Assembly (NCBI GenBank): GCA_963768165.1
Contig: CAVYHJ010000026.1
Coordinates: 62,001 to 126,000, forward strand
Direction: 5' to 3'
DNA: 64,000 nt
Origin: CAVYHJ01 sp963768165 [NCBI: uncultured bacterium]
GTDB lineage: Bacteria > UBP4 > UBA4092
The position numbers and the translations under genes were made by a program. The notes under the pieces were generated by a model. It ran no database searches and was not told the DNA's origin. It saw only the letters and a program-made list of their open reading frames with translations. Positions 32,445 to 39,950 of this stretch are shown here, piece by piece (the stretch's first letter is position 1; the number at the start of each line of letters is the position of its first letter).

Positions 32445-33075
32445 GATCCGGCAGTTGGACAGTCATTTTCTTAATTTTATCTCCCTGGTGGATTTTATCC
32501 ACAACATCCATTCCTTGAATTACCTGACCAAAAACGGTATATTGTCCGTCCAGATGGGGTTGATCACCAAAACAAATATAAAACTGACTATCGGCACTAT
32601 TCGGATCTTGAGTGCGTGCCATGGCAACCGTTCCACGAACATGTTTTCGGGCATTGAATTCTGCCGGAATATTTACTCCGGAACCTCCGGTGCCTGTCCC
32701 CGACGGGTCGCCGCCTTGCGCCATAAATCCAGGTATAACACGGTGGAAAGTAACGGCATTGTTGAGAATGGCAGTTGTTGATTGCCCACTGGGTATTAAT
32801 AACCAGGTTACCTTACGTGGCACTGGATTATAAAATCCCTTTTGAATTAATTCAGTGATATGTGCAACGGTTTTGGGCGCGGTATCAGGATACATTTCAA
32901 ATTTGATAATCCCCCCATTTTCCATTTCGATTGTTGCTATAGGCAATGTGCTTTTCTGACTTTTACCGGTTTTTGTAGAAGTCGTAGAATCTGATTTTGT
33001 AGTCTGACAACTCCCTGTGGTAACGAAAACAGCACAGGTGATTATTGCAAGACTCGCTAATAATGATTTATTCAT
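32416..33075 (-). CDS. Exported cyclophilin-type peptidyl-prolyl isomerase, probable lipoprotein
   Basis: 219 aa from ATG 33075, which has a strong AAAGGAGG site; the longer frame to 33135 is not used. Signal sequence SLLASLAIITCAVFVTTGSC-Q ends in a weak lipobox, then a Ser/Thr/Lys linker. Catalytic motifs TFHRVIPGFMAQGGDPSG, MARTQDPNSADSQFYIC and HLDGQYTVFGQV are intact. Compared with its neighbour it has an insertion of about 25 residues (NPVPRKVTWLLIPSGQ...) just before TFHRV. The stop follows A9; see the adjacent extension entry. Confidence 0.88.
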   Translation of the reverse strand: MNKSLLASLAIITCAVFVTTGSCQTTKSDSTTSTKTGKSQKSTLPIATIEMENGGIIKFEMYPDTAPKTVAHITELIQKGFYNPVPRKVTWLLIPSGQSTTAILNNAVTFHRVIPGFMAQGGDPSGTGTGGSGVNIPAEFNARKHVRGTVAMARTQDPNSADSQFYICFGDQPHLDGQYTVFGQVIQGMDVVDKIHQGDKIKKMTVQLPDQKKTLTKQN

Positions 33076-33135
33076 TTTTCCTCCTTTGTAAGAAAATGAT
33101 TTTTCTATTTTACAGAGACCTTGAATAAAAAGCAA

Positions 33136-33488
33136 TTTTTAAAGCATCTACAATAGATCTAAAAATTAATTGTTAATAAAATATATTACAAAATTATAAA
33201 ATACTCCCAAGAACCGAGATAAAAGCGGTCTTTTCCCATCTTGGGTGATAGCTACCATTTAAATCACTCTATCGTATTCCTATTTCATTTTGGGAAAATA
33301 CCGGATTTATTTTGTATTCAAATAGCCACAAAGTGTGTCAGCTTTTACCCTAACCAAGCTTTTTCGTTATACTAATTCTTATATTTGTTTAAAAATTAAT
33401 GCTTTCAAGTCCCAAAAAAAATGGTATAGTGTTTGCGGATTAGGCATTATGTAGAATTGGTAGAATATTTGTATTGAAAGGGTAAAGG
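33136..33488. other. Intergenic region, probable ddl promoter, nothing else recognised
   Basis: AT-rich, no ORF. TTTCAA (33403-33408), 16-bp spacer, TATAGT (33425-33430) could drive ddl. CCCAAGA (from 33208) and TCTTGGG (near 33240) form a loose dyad. Confidence 0.4.
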
Positions 33489-34508
33489 ATGAAAAAAGCA
33501 AAAATAAATGTAGCGGTTATTATGGGCGGGCGTACTGCCGAACATGAAGTCTCACTGAATAGTGGGATTATGGTGGTCAAGTCATTGGATAAGAACAAGT
33601 ATAACGTGATGCCGGTTATTATCCAGAAAAGTGGTTTATGGAAAATGGCAGGAAAAGTTTATCGTCCCGGTGCCGCATTAGACCAACTCATCAAGAAAAA
33701 AGTGGATGTTGTATTTTTAGCAATGCATGGTCCCTATGGGGAAGACGGTACAATTCAGGGCTTATTGGAGATGGCAGATATTCCATACACAGGGTCAAAT
33801 GTTTTAGCCAGTAGTCTTTCAATGAATAAAATCAAGACTTTAGAAATGTATGAGTATTATGGATTGCGAACACCGAAACGGGTAACCTTCACACGATGGG
33901 ATTGGCCAAAAAAGAAAGATGAAATCACTAAGAAGATCAAAAGCAAGCTGGGGATTCCCTGTGTTATTAAACCTGTGCAACTGGGTTCCAGTGTCGCGAC
34001 ATTTATTGTGAAGAAAGAAAAAGATATGGCGCATGCTATTCAAGAAGTCATTAAAAGGGATGTCGCGGGATTGGCTGAAGAATATATTCAGGGAGATGAG
34101 CTGACCTGCGCGGTACTGGGTGGAAATCCCGGAGAAGAACCTACGGCACTTTCTCCAACTCAAATTATACCCAAAGCCAGCACCTTCTTCGATTACAAAG
34201 CCAAGTATACTCCCGGAGCCTCGAATGAAATTACTCCTGCACCTATAGGCAGGAAATTAACAAAAGAAGTGCAAGCCATTGCCGTAAAGGCGCATAAGAT
34301 TTTGGGATGCGGAAGTATGTCCCGGACAGATATGATGATTCGGCAGGGGAAGATATATTTATTGGAGACCAATACTATTCCCGGAATGACAGAAACCAGT
34401 CTCTATCCACAAGCGGCACGCGCGGCAGGGATGACACTATCCGAATTGTATGACAAAGTCATTCAACTTGCTTTACTCTATCATCGTGCCAGTATTTCGT
34501 CATTCTGA
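33489..34508 (+). CDS. ddl: D-alanine--D-alanine ligase
   Basis: ATP-grasp enzyme of peptidoglycan precursor synthesis, 339 aa. MGGRTAEHEVSLNSG is the N-terminal signature, AMHGPYGEDGTIQG and YTGSNVLASSLSMNK follow, VIKPVQLGSSVATFIV binds ATP and LLETNTIPGMTETSLYP binds Mg and substrate. The stop codon is supplied by a MITE-like hairpin that begins at 34498, so the last residues (SISSF) may be repeat-derived. Stands alone between promoter-like TATAGT and the repeat/IS cluster. Confidence 0.93.
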   Translation: MKKAKINVAVIMGGRTAEHEVSLNSGIMVVKSLDKNKYNVMPVIIQKSGLWKMAGKVYRPGAALDQLIKKKVDVVFLAMHGPYGEDGTIQGLLEMADIPYTGSNVLASSLSMNKIKTLEMYEYYGLRTPKRVTFTRWDWPKKKDEITKKIKSKLGIPCVIKPVQLGSSVATFIVKKEKDMAHAIQEVIKRDVAGLAEEYIQGDELTCAVLGGNPGEEPTALSPTQIIPKASTFFDYKAKYTPGASNEITPAPIGRKLTKEVQAIAVKAHKILGCGSMSRTDMMIRQGKIYLLETNTIPGMTETSLYPQAARAAGMTLSELYDKVIQLALLYHRASISSF

Positions 34509-34589
34509 GCGTAGCGAAGAATCCCTACCTAAAGTCGTTTTACATCAGGTAGAACACAGGGATTCTTCGTCGCTTCGCTCCTCAGAATG
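34498..34589. repeat. MITE-like hairpin element interrupted by the IS
   Basis: Left arm CGTCATTCTGAGCGTAGCGA (34499-34518) and right arm ending CGCTCCTCAGAATG (34576-34589) are near-complementary; inner GAATCCCTACCT and AGGTAG/GGGATTC also pair. The outermost AC of the right arm lies beyond the IS at 35701, so the element originally ended CAGAATGAC. Elements beginning GTCATTCTGAG are, from memory, dispersed in many bacterial genomes. Confidence 0.8.
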
Positions 34590-35693
34590 GGATTAATAGC
34601 AAAAAGGTATTGCTAATTAGATAGAAAAAATGTTTTTCAAAGATTACTTGGGACATAAATAAGTATACCATTGGAAATAGGTCTTTCGGAAACGCTTTGC
34701 GAGTCCTCGATGTTGCCGATATCTTTGCTTGAGACGAGAATAATATCCTTCCAACGCATTCGTGGAGGTTGGGATGAGAGGGTCTTGAAAATAATAGAAC
34801 ATATTCGGCAGAGCGGAAAGCAACATACTCCGTGCCCGTTTAAGATCACTAAAGACCCAGCCGGATTCCGGGGCTTGATGGATGGCTTGACCAAAGCGTT
34901 CTTCCCATTGTTGAATCTGACCCGGGAAATCCTCTTTTTGTTGCAAAGAACGAATGGACATCACTTGGAGAAAAATCTGCCGAAGATGTTTGGCATCGGT
35001 TCTCTTGGGATTCCGACGACACCAACTCAATCCTTGACGTTGCACATGAACCAAACAACGTTGAATGAAGATCTGTGGCCAAAGAGTCTTTAAAACCCTT
35101 GTCAAATGCGGGTTCCCATCAATGGTCGCGCTAATCGGACAAAGTCCCTGATCCCGCAGAAATGTACAAAATCGGGTTACATCCCGGAGGCCTTCGCTCA
35201 GACCATAGGCACTATAAAAGACTCTATACTCCGGAGCGTGCATGACACTCAACAGACCCCGGCGATTTTCCAAAAACGTTCCATCCAGTAAGACATACCG
35301 ACATTCTGAAACGGATAGGCTTTCTACCGGAGCCCGCTCCAACCAATACCGCACCGTCTGCCGTACATAATAGCGACTATGACCACTCTGCGCGGATAAT
35401 TGCCGTAGCGTATATCCTTCGATAATCCAGCGTTTAAACCATATCTTTTGTCGAAGGAACTTACTCGCGACATTCTTCCATCCATACGTCGTACCACATC
35501 TTTTACACAGCCATCTTTGCTTCCCATGACGACTTCTTCCATTCTTTTTAACCTGCGCAGAATCACATTGGGGACAGTGTTTTTTAAACGCATCGTACCT
35601 CCATTTATAACCGCTCTCATAAATACTACCGATAATACCGCACCAGTTATGGATCGGTATACATTCCCAGCAATACCTTTTTACTATTAATCC
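34590..35693 (-). mobile_element. IS256-superfamily insertion sequence, 1104 bp, with 25-bp terminal repeats and 7-bp target duplication
   Basis: Terminal inverted repeats at 34590-34614 and 35669-35693 match at 24 of 25 positions (outer bases GGATTAATAG). Direct repeat CAGAATG flanks the element at 34583-34589 and 35694-35700. It carries one transposase gene on the minus strand. Inserted into the right end of the CATTCTGAG hairpin. Confidence 0.92.
34644..35593 (-). CDS. Transposase (IS256-like, IS1249-type zinc-ribbon), probably made by -1 frameshift
   Basis: Zinc ribbon CPQCDSAQVKKNG...WLCKRCG, then a DDE core: VLLDGTFLENRRGLLSV, SATIDGNPHLTRVL with QRCLVHVQRQ, and STNALEGYYSRLKQRYRQH with the catalytic Glu. 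The frame holding these motifs has no ATG, GTG or TTG inside the IS upstream of the ribbon, and further upstream it runs out past the IS end at 35693. An ATG at 35593, preceded by GGAGGT, lies in the neighbouring frame and reaches A_AAA_AAC (35585-35579) within 4 codons; a -1 shift there leads exactly into HCPQC. Alternatively the copy has lost one A and is inactive. Confidence 0.75.
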
Positions 35694-35777
35694 CAGAATG
35701 ACAGATACGTGGTATTTCCTCCTCAAGTCAGCGTAAAATCTCTCCTTGTAGTATTATAATAGTCAAGAAAAACGCTG

Positions 35778-36779
35778 ATGATAAAAAGAATTATACATTA
35801 TTCCTTCATACTTGGTTTTCTCATTATAGTCTGGCTTTTGTGGCATTTGGATTTTAGAGAGACCCTGCATATCTTTAAAACCATTCAACTTGATTTTCTA
35901 GTGGGAGGGTTATTATTTACCGTCGCAGAATTAGCGTTTAAAGCGTGGAAATTGCAGAAAGTCGTCAATATCCTGACGCCGATTTCATTTTTTGAGGCAA
36001 TGAAGATTTATTTAATAGGGTTACCTTATGGCGCGGTGACTCCGGGGAAAGTCGGGGATGTTGTGAAATTATATACCTTGCGCCAAAAGACCAACTTGCC
36101 CCGCACAGATTGTGTAGCACTGGGATTGGTAGAACGGTTACTGGAAATGATTGCGCTGGTGGGGTTGGCGGGAGTAGGGGTATTTGTTTTACTGGGGCAT
36201 TTGTCTGAGAAACAGTTTTATTCCTTGTTGATTGCCGTAGTGTTACTTTTTGTATTGATGTTCCTGATGTTAAACCAAAAGCTGGTGCGATTTCTTTTGC
36301 GTCCTATCTTTTATCTCGTTGTACCGGAGGATAAACAACATAAACCGCGCGCCTTGTTTTATGAATTCTATGGTGGAATCGAGAAAATGACTAAAGACAA
36401 ATGGACTATGTCAGTCGGATTATTTTTTTGTATCCTGGGTTGGCTGGCGAGTTCGTTCCGCACATATTTATTTGCCTTAGGAGTCGGAATTTTTGTCATG
36501 AACTGGTATCAATGCCTGTTTTTGATTCCTTTGGTGACGGTGGTTGAATTAATCCCCATCTCCTTATTGGGTATCGGAACTCGTGACCTCGCCTTGATTT
36601 CCATATTAACCATGATGGGCGCGTCCCACGATGTGGTTCGCCCGCAAGCGATAACGTTATCCTTCCTTATGTTGGTTGTGGGTGGTATTCCGCCGGCACT
36701 GGTGGGTTATGCCGTTGCCATTAAAGAGCACGTTAGTTGGAAAGATGTGGATAAAGAAATGAAAGAAGAGAATTCTTAA
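35778..36779 (+). CDS. Lysylphosphatidylglycerol synthase TM-type flippase-like membrane protein
   Basis: 333 aa, about eight helices. KIYLIGLPYGAVTPGKVGDVVKLY and ELIPISLLGIGTRDLALISIL are the conserved loops of the AglD/YbhN/LPG_synthase_TM family. There is no C-terminal synthase domain, so it is the membrane module only; such proteins are often near lipid-linked sugar genes, as here. Function probably lipid or glycan translocation, not proven. Confidence 0.85.
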   Translation: MIKRIIHYSFILGFLIIVWLLWHLDFRETLHIFKTIQLDFLVGGLLFTVAELAFKAWKLQKVVNILTPISFFEAMKIYLIGLPYGAVTPGKVGDVVKLYTLRQKTNLPRTDCVALGLVERLLEMIALVGLAGVGVFVLLGHLSEKQFYSLLIAVVLLFVLMFLMLNQKLVRFLLRPIFYLVVPEDKQHKPRALFYEFYGGIEKMTKDKWTMSVGLFFCILGWLASSFRTYLFALGVGIFVMNWYQCLFLIPLVTVVELIPISLLGIGTRDLALISILTMMGASHDVVRPQAITLSFLMLVVGGIPPALVGYAVAIKEHVSWKDVDKEMKEENS

Positions 36780-36880
36780 TTATGAGACATTCGACTAGGA
36801 ATAACTGCTTTTAGAAATCAATGGTATGCTTTCATTACTTGGATTTTTTAAAAGAATCTTTATACAATTCTAACAGTGTT

Positions 36881-37435
36881 TTACGTATGAGTATCCCTAG
36901 TTTTTTTTTCATTAAGAGTATTGTTATATTCACTAAGCTGATTAGAAAGTTCAGTCTCATTGTTATCCACTTCTTTTCTATTTATCCATGAATCCCGAAT
37001 ATCCTTTCCATTAAACCACAAGTGAATACAAAAGAATCCTAAAGAAAGAAAACAAAGAATAATGGCTAAACAAACATCAATAAAAGAAAGTAAAGAATAT
37101 AGGGAACAACATTTTATATAAAAAATAGCATTGTTGGTAATTTTCTCTTGAGAATTTAAACATACGGATTCTAATATTCTCACAGATAAACAAATTATGA
37201 AAAATGCAAGAAATAATTCAACGATAGAATAAATTATTAACAATAAATAATTGCGCTTTATTTTTTTGCAATAGTCGTCAATATTATTTCCTTCTTTTGA
37301 CTTTTTTGACGGGTCATACTTTTTTCCAATCCATTCTTTAATTTCTTTTTCGGGAACAGTTTTTAGATAATAGATAGCTGCCGCAACAATCCCTATAAGC
37401 GTAAATGGACCTGAACCGTCAAATGGATTAGACAT
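36881..37435 (-). CDS. Hypothetical membrane protein, AT-rich
   Basis: 184 aa, about four hydrophobic segments (FTLIGIVAAAIYYL, LLLIIYSIVELFLAFFIICL, and two more), with Cys-rich and Lys/Asn-rich stretches and a polar C-terminal tail. Codon use is clearly more AT-rich than neighbours, suggesting recent acquisition. TTGACA (37488-37483 on the minus strand) lies 50 bp upstream of the ATG. No family recognised. Confidence 0.6.
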   Translation of the reverse strand: MSNPFDGSGPFTLIGIVAAAIYYLKTVPEKEIKEWIGKKYDPSKKSKEGNNIDDYCKKIKRNYLLLIIYSIVELFLAFFIICLSVRILESVCLNSQEKITNNAIFYIKCCSLYSLLSFIDVCLAIILCFLSLGFFCIHLWFNGKDIRDSWINRKEVDNNETELSNQLSEYNNTLNEKKTRDTHT

Positions 37436-37531
37436 TGAGACCGACTCCTTTAACTGATTAATCTATATTATAATATTATATTTGTCAAGGTGACGTAACA
37501 TTTACTTTTTAATGCATTAGGAATTTGCAGT

Positions 37532-37542
37532 ATTCCCGATGC
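37532..37542. repeat. Dispersed repeat core ATTCCCGATGC
   Basis: Partial member of the TCCCGATGCATCGGGA family. Confidence 0.45.
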
Positions 37543-37667
37543 CCCTCTATCCCCGAATTATTTTCTCTCTGATCCATTCTTTTTTGTTAGGCAGTACTCT
37601 TTTGGAGTAGTTAAGAGGGTAGGGATGTGCATTGCAATTCGTGATGAAGATTAGGATAGTTTTAGAA

Positions 37668-37946
37668 GTTGACAAACGGAGAAATTGGTATAAAATTAGA
37701 TAGTTTCAAGTTTCAGGTTTAAAGTTAAAAGCACCAATTTCCCTGCTATAATTTAAGTTTTTAATTTAACAAAAGACGAAATTGGTTTGGTGATAGAATA
37801 CCCTGTTTAGGGTATGGGAAGGGTGGTTTTTATGGATTTTAGTGAGAAACCCACCTGATATTTGCGAGTCTAGTATAATCAATCCTCTATAAGGCAGGGA
37901 TGAAGGAGATCGATCTCCTTCATCCCAACTCCGCTTCTTCTCCGTA
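37668..37946. repeat. Intergenic repeat block, copy B, with a perfect 30-bp palindrome
   Basis: Matches 10201-10460 in order: TTGACAAA start, heptad tract (37703-37730), TATAATTTAAG string, then a variable middle, then CTCTATAAGGCA with a 30-bp perfect palindrome at 37897-37926 (left arm GGGATGAAGGAGATC). No ORF in it is believable. TTGACA (37668) with TAAAAT 16 bp later could be a promoter. Confidence 0.75.
37703..37730 (+). repeat. Heptameric repeat tract
   Basis: GTTTCAA, GTTTCAG, GTTTAAA, GTTAAAA, inside repeat block B. Confidence 0.75.
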
Positions 37947-38039
37947 TTATCTTCGCTTCAGGTTCGCATTAATTTCGTATAAGATTCGATGTAAATCCAG
38001 ATATAAATCACTAATAAGAGGCAAGGAATTGTGTATAAG

Positions 38040-38102
38040 CTTATTTTTTGTAATACTCCACAGTTTTTTCAATAAATTCGAGGAAACGGTCGGCGGTTTT
38101 GT
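38040..38102 (-). pseudogene. Duplicated 3' end fragment of a GT4 glycosyltransferase gene
   Basis: Encodes KTADRFLEFIEKTVEYYKK and a stop, nearly the same as the end of the intact gene at 38672-39808 (KTADRFLEFIQKTVEYYQGKK). A 32-base core, 38071-38102, is identical to 38708-38739. Similarity stops abruptly after it. The two copies are direct repeats flanking the toxin-antitoxin pair. Confidence 0.85.
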
Positions 38103-38144
38103 TTCTATAAAAAATCTTTATGATATAATGGATAAAAGGCGAAA

Positions 38145-38429
38145 ATGGAATTTGAATGGGATAAGGAGAAAGCAAAAAAGAATGACAGAAAACATAAGGT
38201 GTCATTTGATGAAGCGGTAACTGTATTTTATGATCCGTTATCGGCAACTTTCGATGACCCAGACCATTCGGTTGACGAACAAAGATTCATAACCGTGGGT
38301 TATTCTTCTCGCGGGCATTTGCTGGTGGTCTCACATACCGAGAGAGGCAAAGCTGTACGAATTATCAGTGCGCGTTATACATCCGCTCAAGAAAGGAAAC
38401 GACATGAAAACGAAAGCAAAAAGAAATAA
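38145..38429 (+). CDS. brnT: BrnT-family ribonuclease toxin (DUF497)
   Basis: 94 aa. MEFEWDKEKAKKNDRKHKVSFDEA, broken here by family convention after KHKV, is the DUF497 N-terminus; FDDPDHS, RFITVGYSSRGHLLVVSH and RIISARYTSAQERKRHE complete it, with the His and Arg residues used for RNA cleavage in BrnT. TATAAT at 38124-38129 lies 15 bp before the ATG, giving a very short leader. It overlaps the antitoxin by 26 bp. Confidence 0.88.
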   Translation: MEFEWDKEKAKKNDRKHKVSFDEAVTVFYDPLSATFDDPDHSVDEQRFITVGYSSRGHLLVVSHTERGKAVRIISARYTSAQERKRHENESKKK

Positions 38430-38661
38430 TGATGAATTACTCCCCGAATATAACTTTGACTATTCAAAAGGTGTTCGTGGAAAATATTATAATCGCATTT
38501 TAGCCGAGGGAGCCAACGTTGTCATACTTGAGCCGGATGTGGCTAAAGTATTTGTTAATTCTGCCGTCGTAAATGATGCCTTGCGGTCATTGCTTGATTT
38601 GACAAAAAATACCCAGCGACTAACAAAGCATTCCAGCGGGCGGACAATTGCCCGCCGCTGA
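38404..38661 (+). CDS. BrnA/CopG-type antitoxin partner
   Basis: 85 aa from ATG 38404 within the toxin 3' end. NFDYSKGVRGKYYNRILAEG followed by NVVILEPDVAKVF and NDALRSLLDL matches short antitoxins that pair with DUF497 toxins. The last residues (TKHSSGRTIARR) are encoded by the attC-like stem at 38618-38663, so the native end was probably replaced by read-through into the site. Neutralises and autoregulates the toxin, by family analogy. Confidence 0.8.
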   Translation: MKTKAKRNNDELLPEYNFDYSKGVRGKYYNRILAEGANVVILEPDVAKVFVNSAVVNDALRSLLDLTKNTQRLTKHSSGRTIARR

Positions 38662-38663
38662 GA
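38618..38663 (+). repeat. Truncated attC-like site at the end of the toxin-antitoxin cassette
   Basis: GACTAAC (38618-38624, one mismatch to RYYYAAC), then CAGCGGGCGG (38634-38643) pairing with CCGCCGCTG (38652-38660) with one extrahelical G, as in L''/L'. The expected GTTRRRY end is missing; sequence passes directly into the glycosyltransferase 3' end. Confidence 0.6.
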
Positions 38664-38671
38664 TCAACCCC

Positions 38672-39808
38672 TTATTTTTTCCCTTGATAATACTCTACCG
38701 TTTTTTGAATAAATTCGAGGAAACGGTCGGCGGTTTTGTCCCAGTTAAAGGTGTTTGCCCATTCGATGGAACCTTGTTCGAGTTTTTGGCGTAAATCTGG
38801 GGAGGTAAAGATTTGTTTGATTTTGTCGGTGAGTTGGTCAATATTGCCGTGTTCCACGAGAAAGCCGGTTTTCTGGTCAACGACGGCTTCCCGCAAGCCC
38901 GGGGAGTTGCTGGCGATGACAGGAGTCCCGCAGGCGTTGGCTTCAATGGCGGTCAATCCCCACCCTTCTTTGACGGAGTTATAGAGCACGACCTGGGATT
39001 TTTGGAGTATCTCGACTTTGGTTTTATCGTCCACGAATCCCCAAAATTTGACATTCTTTTCCAACCCTTTATCCTTTGCCATTTTTTGAAGATTAGATAA
39101 ATTATCACCGCGACCGACTATGTGATAAATGATATCCGGGAATTGGGGACGCAAGCGTTCGACCGCGAGGATGCCGTATTCAATAAATTTATAACGTTTA
39201 ATGCGACCCACGAAACATAAGGAATGGGGAGTTTTCATGGCGTCATTTGCAGCAGGACGATATAAATCATGGTTTAAAGCGATATAGACCACGTGTATTT
39301 TGTTAGCGGAGATTCCGCGATTCACCAGGTCTTCTTTGGTACTTTCAGAATAGGTCATGTAATAGGGGACATGGCGGTAGCCCCAGGGGATGAAACGTTC
39401 CATCAACCAGACGTACGCGGCAGCGGGAAAGGGGGCTTCTTCAAATGCTGTAGTGCCGAATAAATGGGGAACGAGCGCCAATACGGGTATTTTGGTATAG
39501 AACGGAAAAAAGAAGGGAATTTTATCGATACCTTCGATAATGACGTCATACTTATTTTTTTCAAGATGATTTTTGAAATAACTGGGAGCGACCCCATTAA
39601 AATTCCATTTATTACCCACCCGGATCATGTGCGCGCCATCCATGATTTGGGTATTGCTGGCGCCTTTGTATTTGGAGGTCAGGTAATCTATTTGATGCCC
39701 TTGCGCAGACAGGCGTTTATAGACTTCCTGCAAGACGACTTCCGCCCCTCCGGCCTCCGGATGGACATAGTCCCTATACTCCACGTGCAATATTTTGTAT
39801 GATTTCAT
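38672..39808 (-). CDS. Glycosyltransferase, GT4 family
   Basis: 378 aa. N-terminal HPEAGGAEVVLQEVYKRL is the acceptor-side motif; CFVGRIKRYKF starts the donor domain and EGWGLTAIEANACGTPVIAS is the Ex7E motif. HYFPF-type loops and YYMTYSESTKEDLV are common in GT4. Head-to-head with two GT2 genes at 39951, forming a small glycan locus. Its 3' end is duplicated at 38040-38102. Confidence 0.9.
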   Translation of the reverse strand: MKSYKILHVEYRDYVHPEAGGAEVVLQEVYKRLSAQGHQIDYLTSKYKGASNTQIMDGAHMIRVGNKWNFNGVAPSYFKNHLEKNKYDVIIEGIDKIPFFFPFYTKIPVLALVPHLFGTTAFEEAPFPAAAYVWLMERFIPWGYRHVPYYMTYSESTKEDLVNRGISANKIHVVYIALNHDLYRPAANDAMKTPHSLCFVGRIKRYKFIEYGILAVERLRPQFPDIIYHIVGRGDNLSNLQKMAKDKGLEKNVKFWGFVDDKTKVEILQKSQVVLYNSVKEGWGLTAIEANACGTPVIASNSPGLREAVVDQKTGFLVEHGNIDQLTDKIKQIFTSPDLRQKLEQGSIEWANTFNWDKTADRFLEFIQKTVEYYQGKK

Positions 39809-39833
39809 AAGTCAAACATCATATCGTAAAAAA

Positions 39834-39868
39834 GTGTCAAGTTCCATGTTCCAAGTTTCAAGTTAAAG
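39834..39868 (+). repeat. Heptameric repeat tract
   Basis: GTGTCAA, GTTCCAT, GTTCCAA, GTTTCAA, GTTAAAG in register, between two divergent glycosyltransferase genes. Confidence 0.7.
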
Positions 39869-39950
39869 GTGTTATATCTTAAACTATCTTCTTTATTATT
39901 ATAGTTTAGGATAAAATACTAACCAACTGATTTAATATCTGTTACTGAAT

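Noticed and set aside
34671-35093. Plus-strand 140-codon ORF inside the IS
   Set aside because: Antisense to the transposase catalytic region; composition explained by the transposase frame.
37900-38220. 106-codon ORF between repeat block B and the toxin gene
   Set aside because: It starts in the palindrome, runs antisense through the glycosyltransferase fragment and overlaps the toxin gene start.
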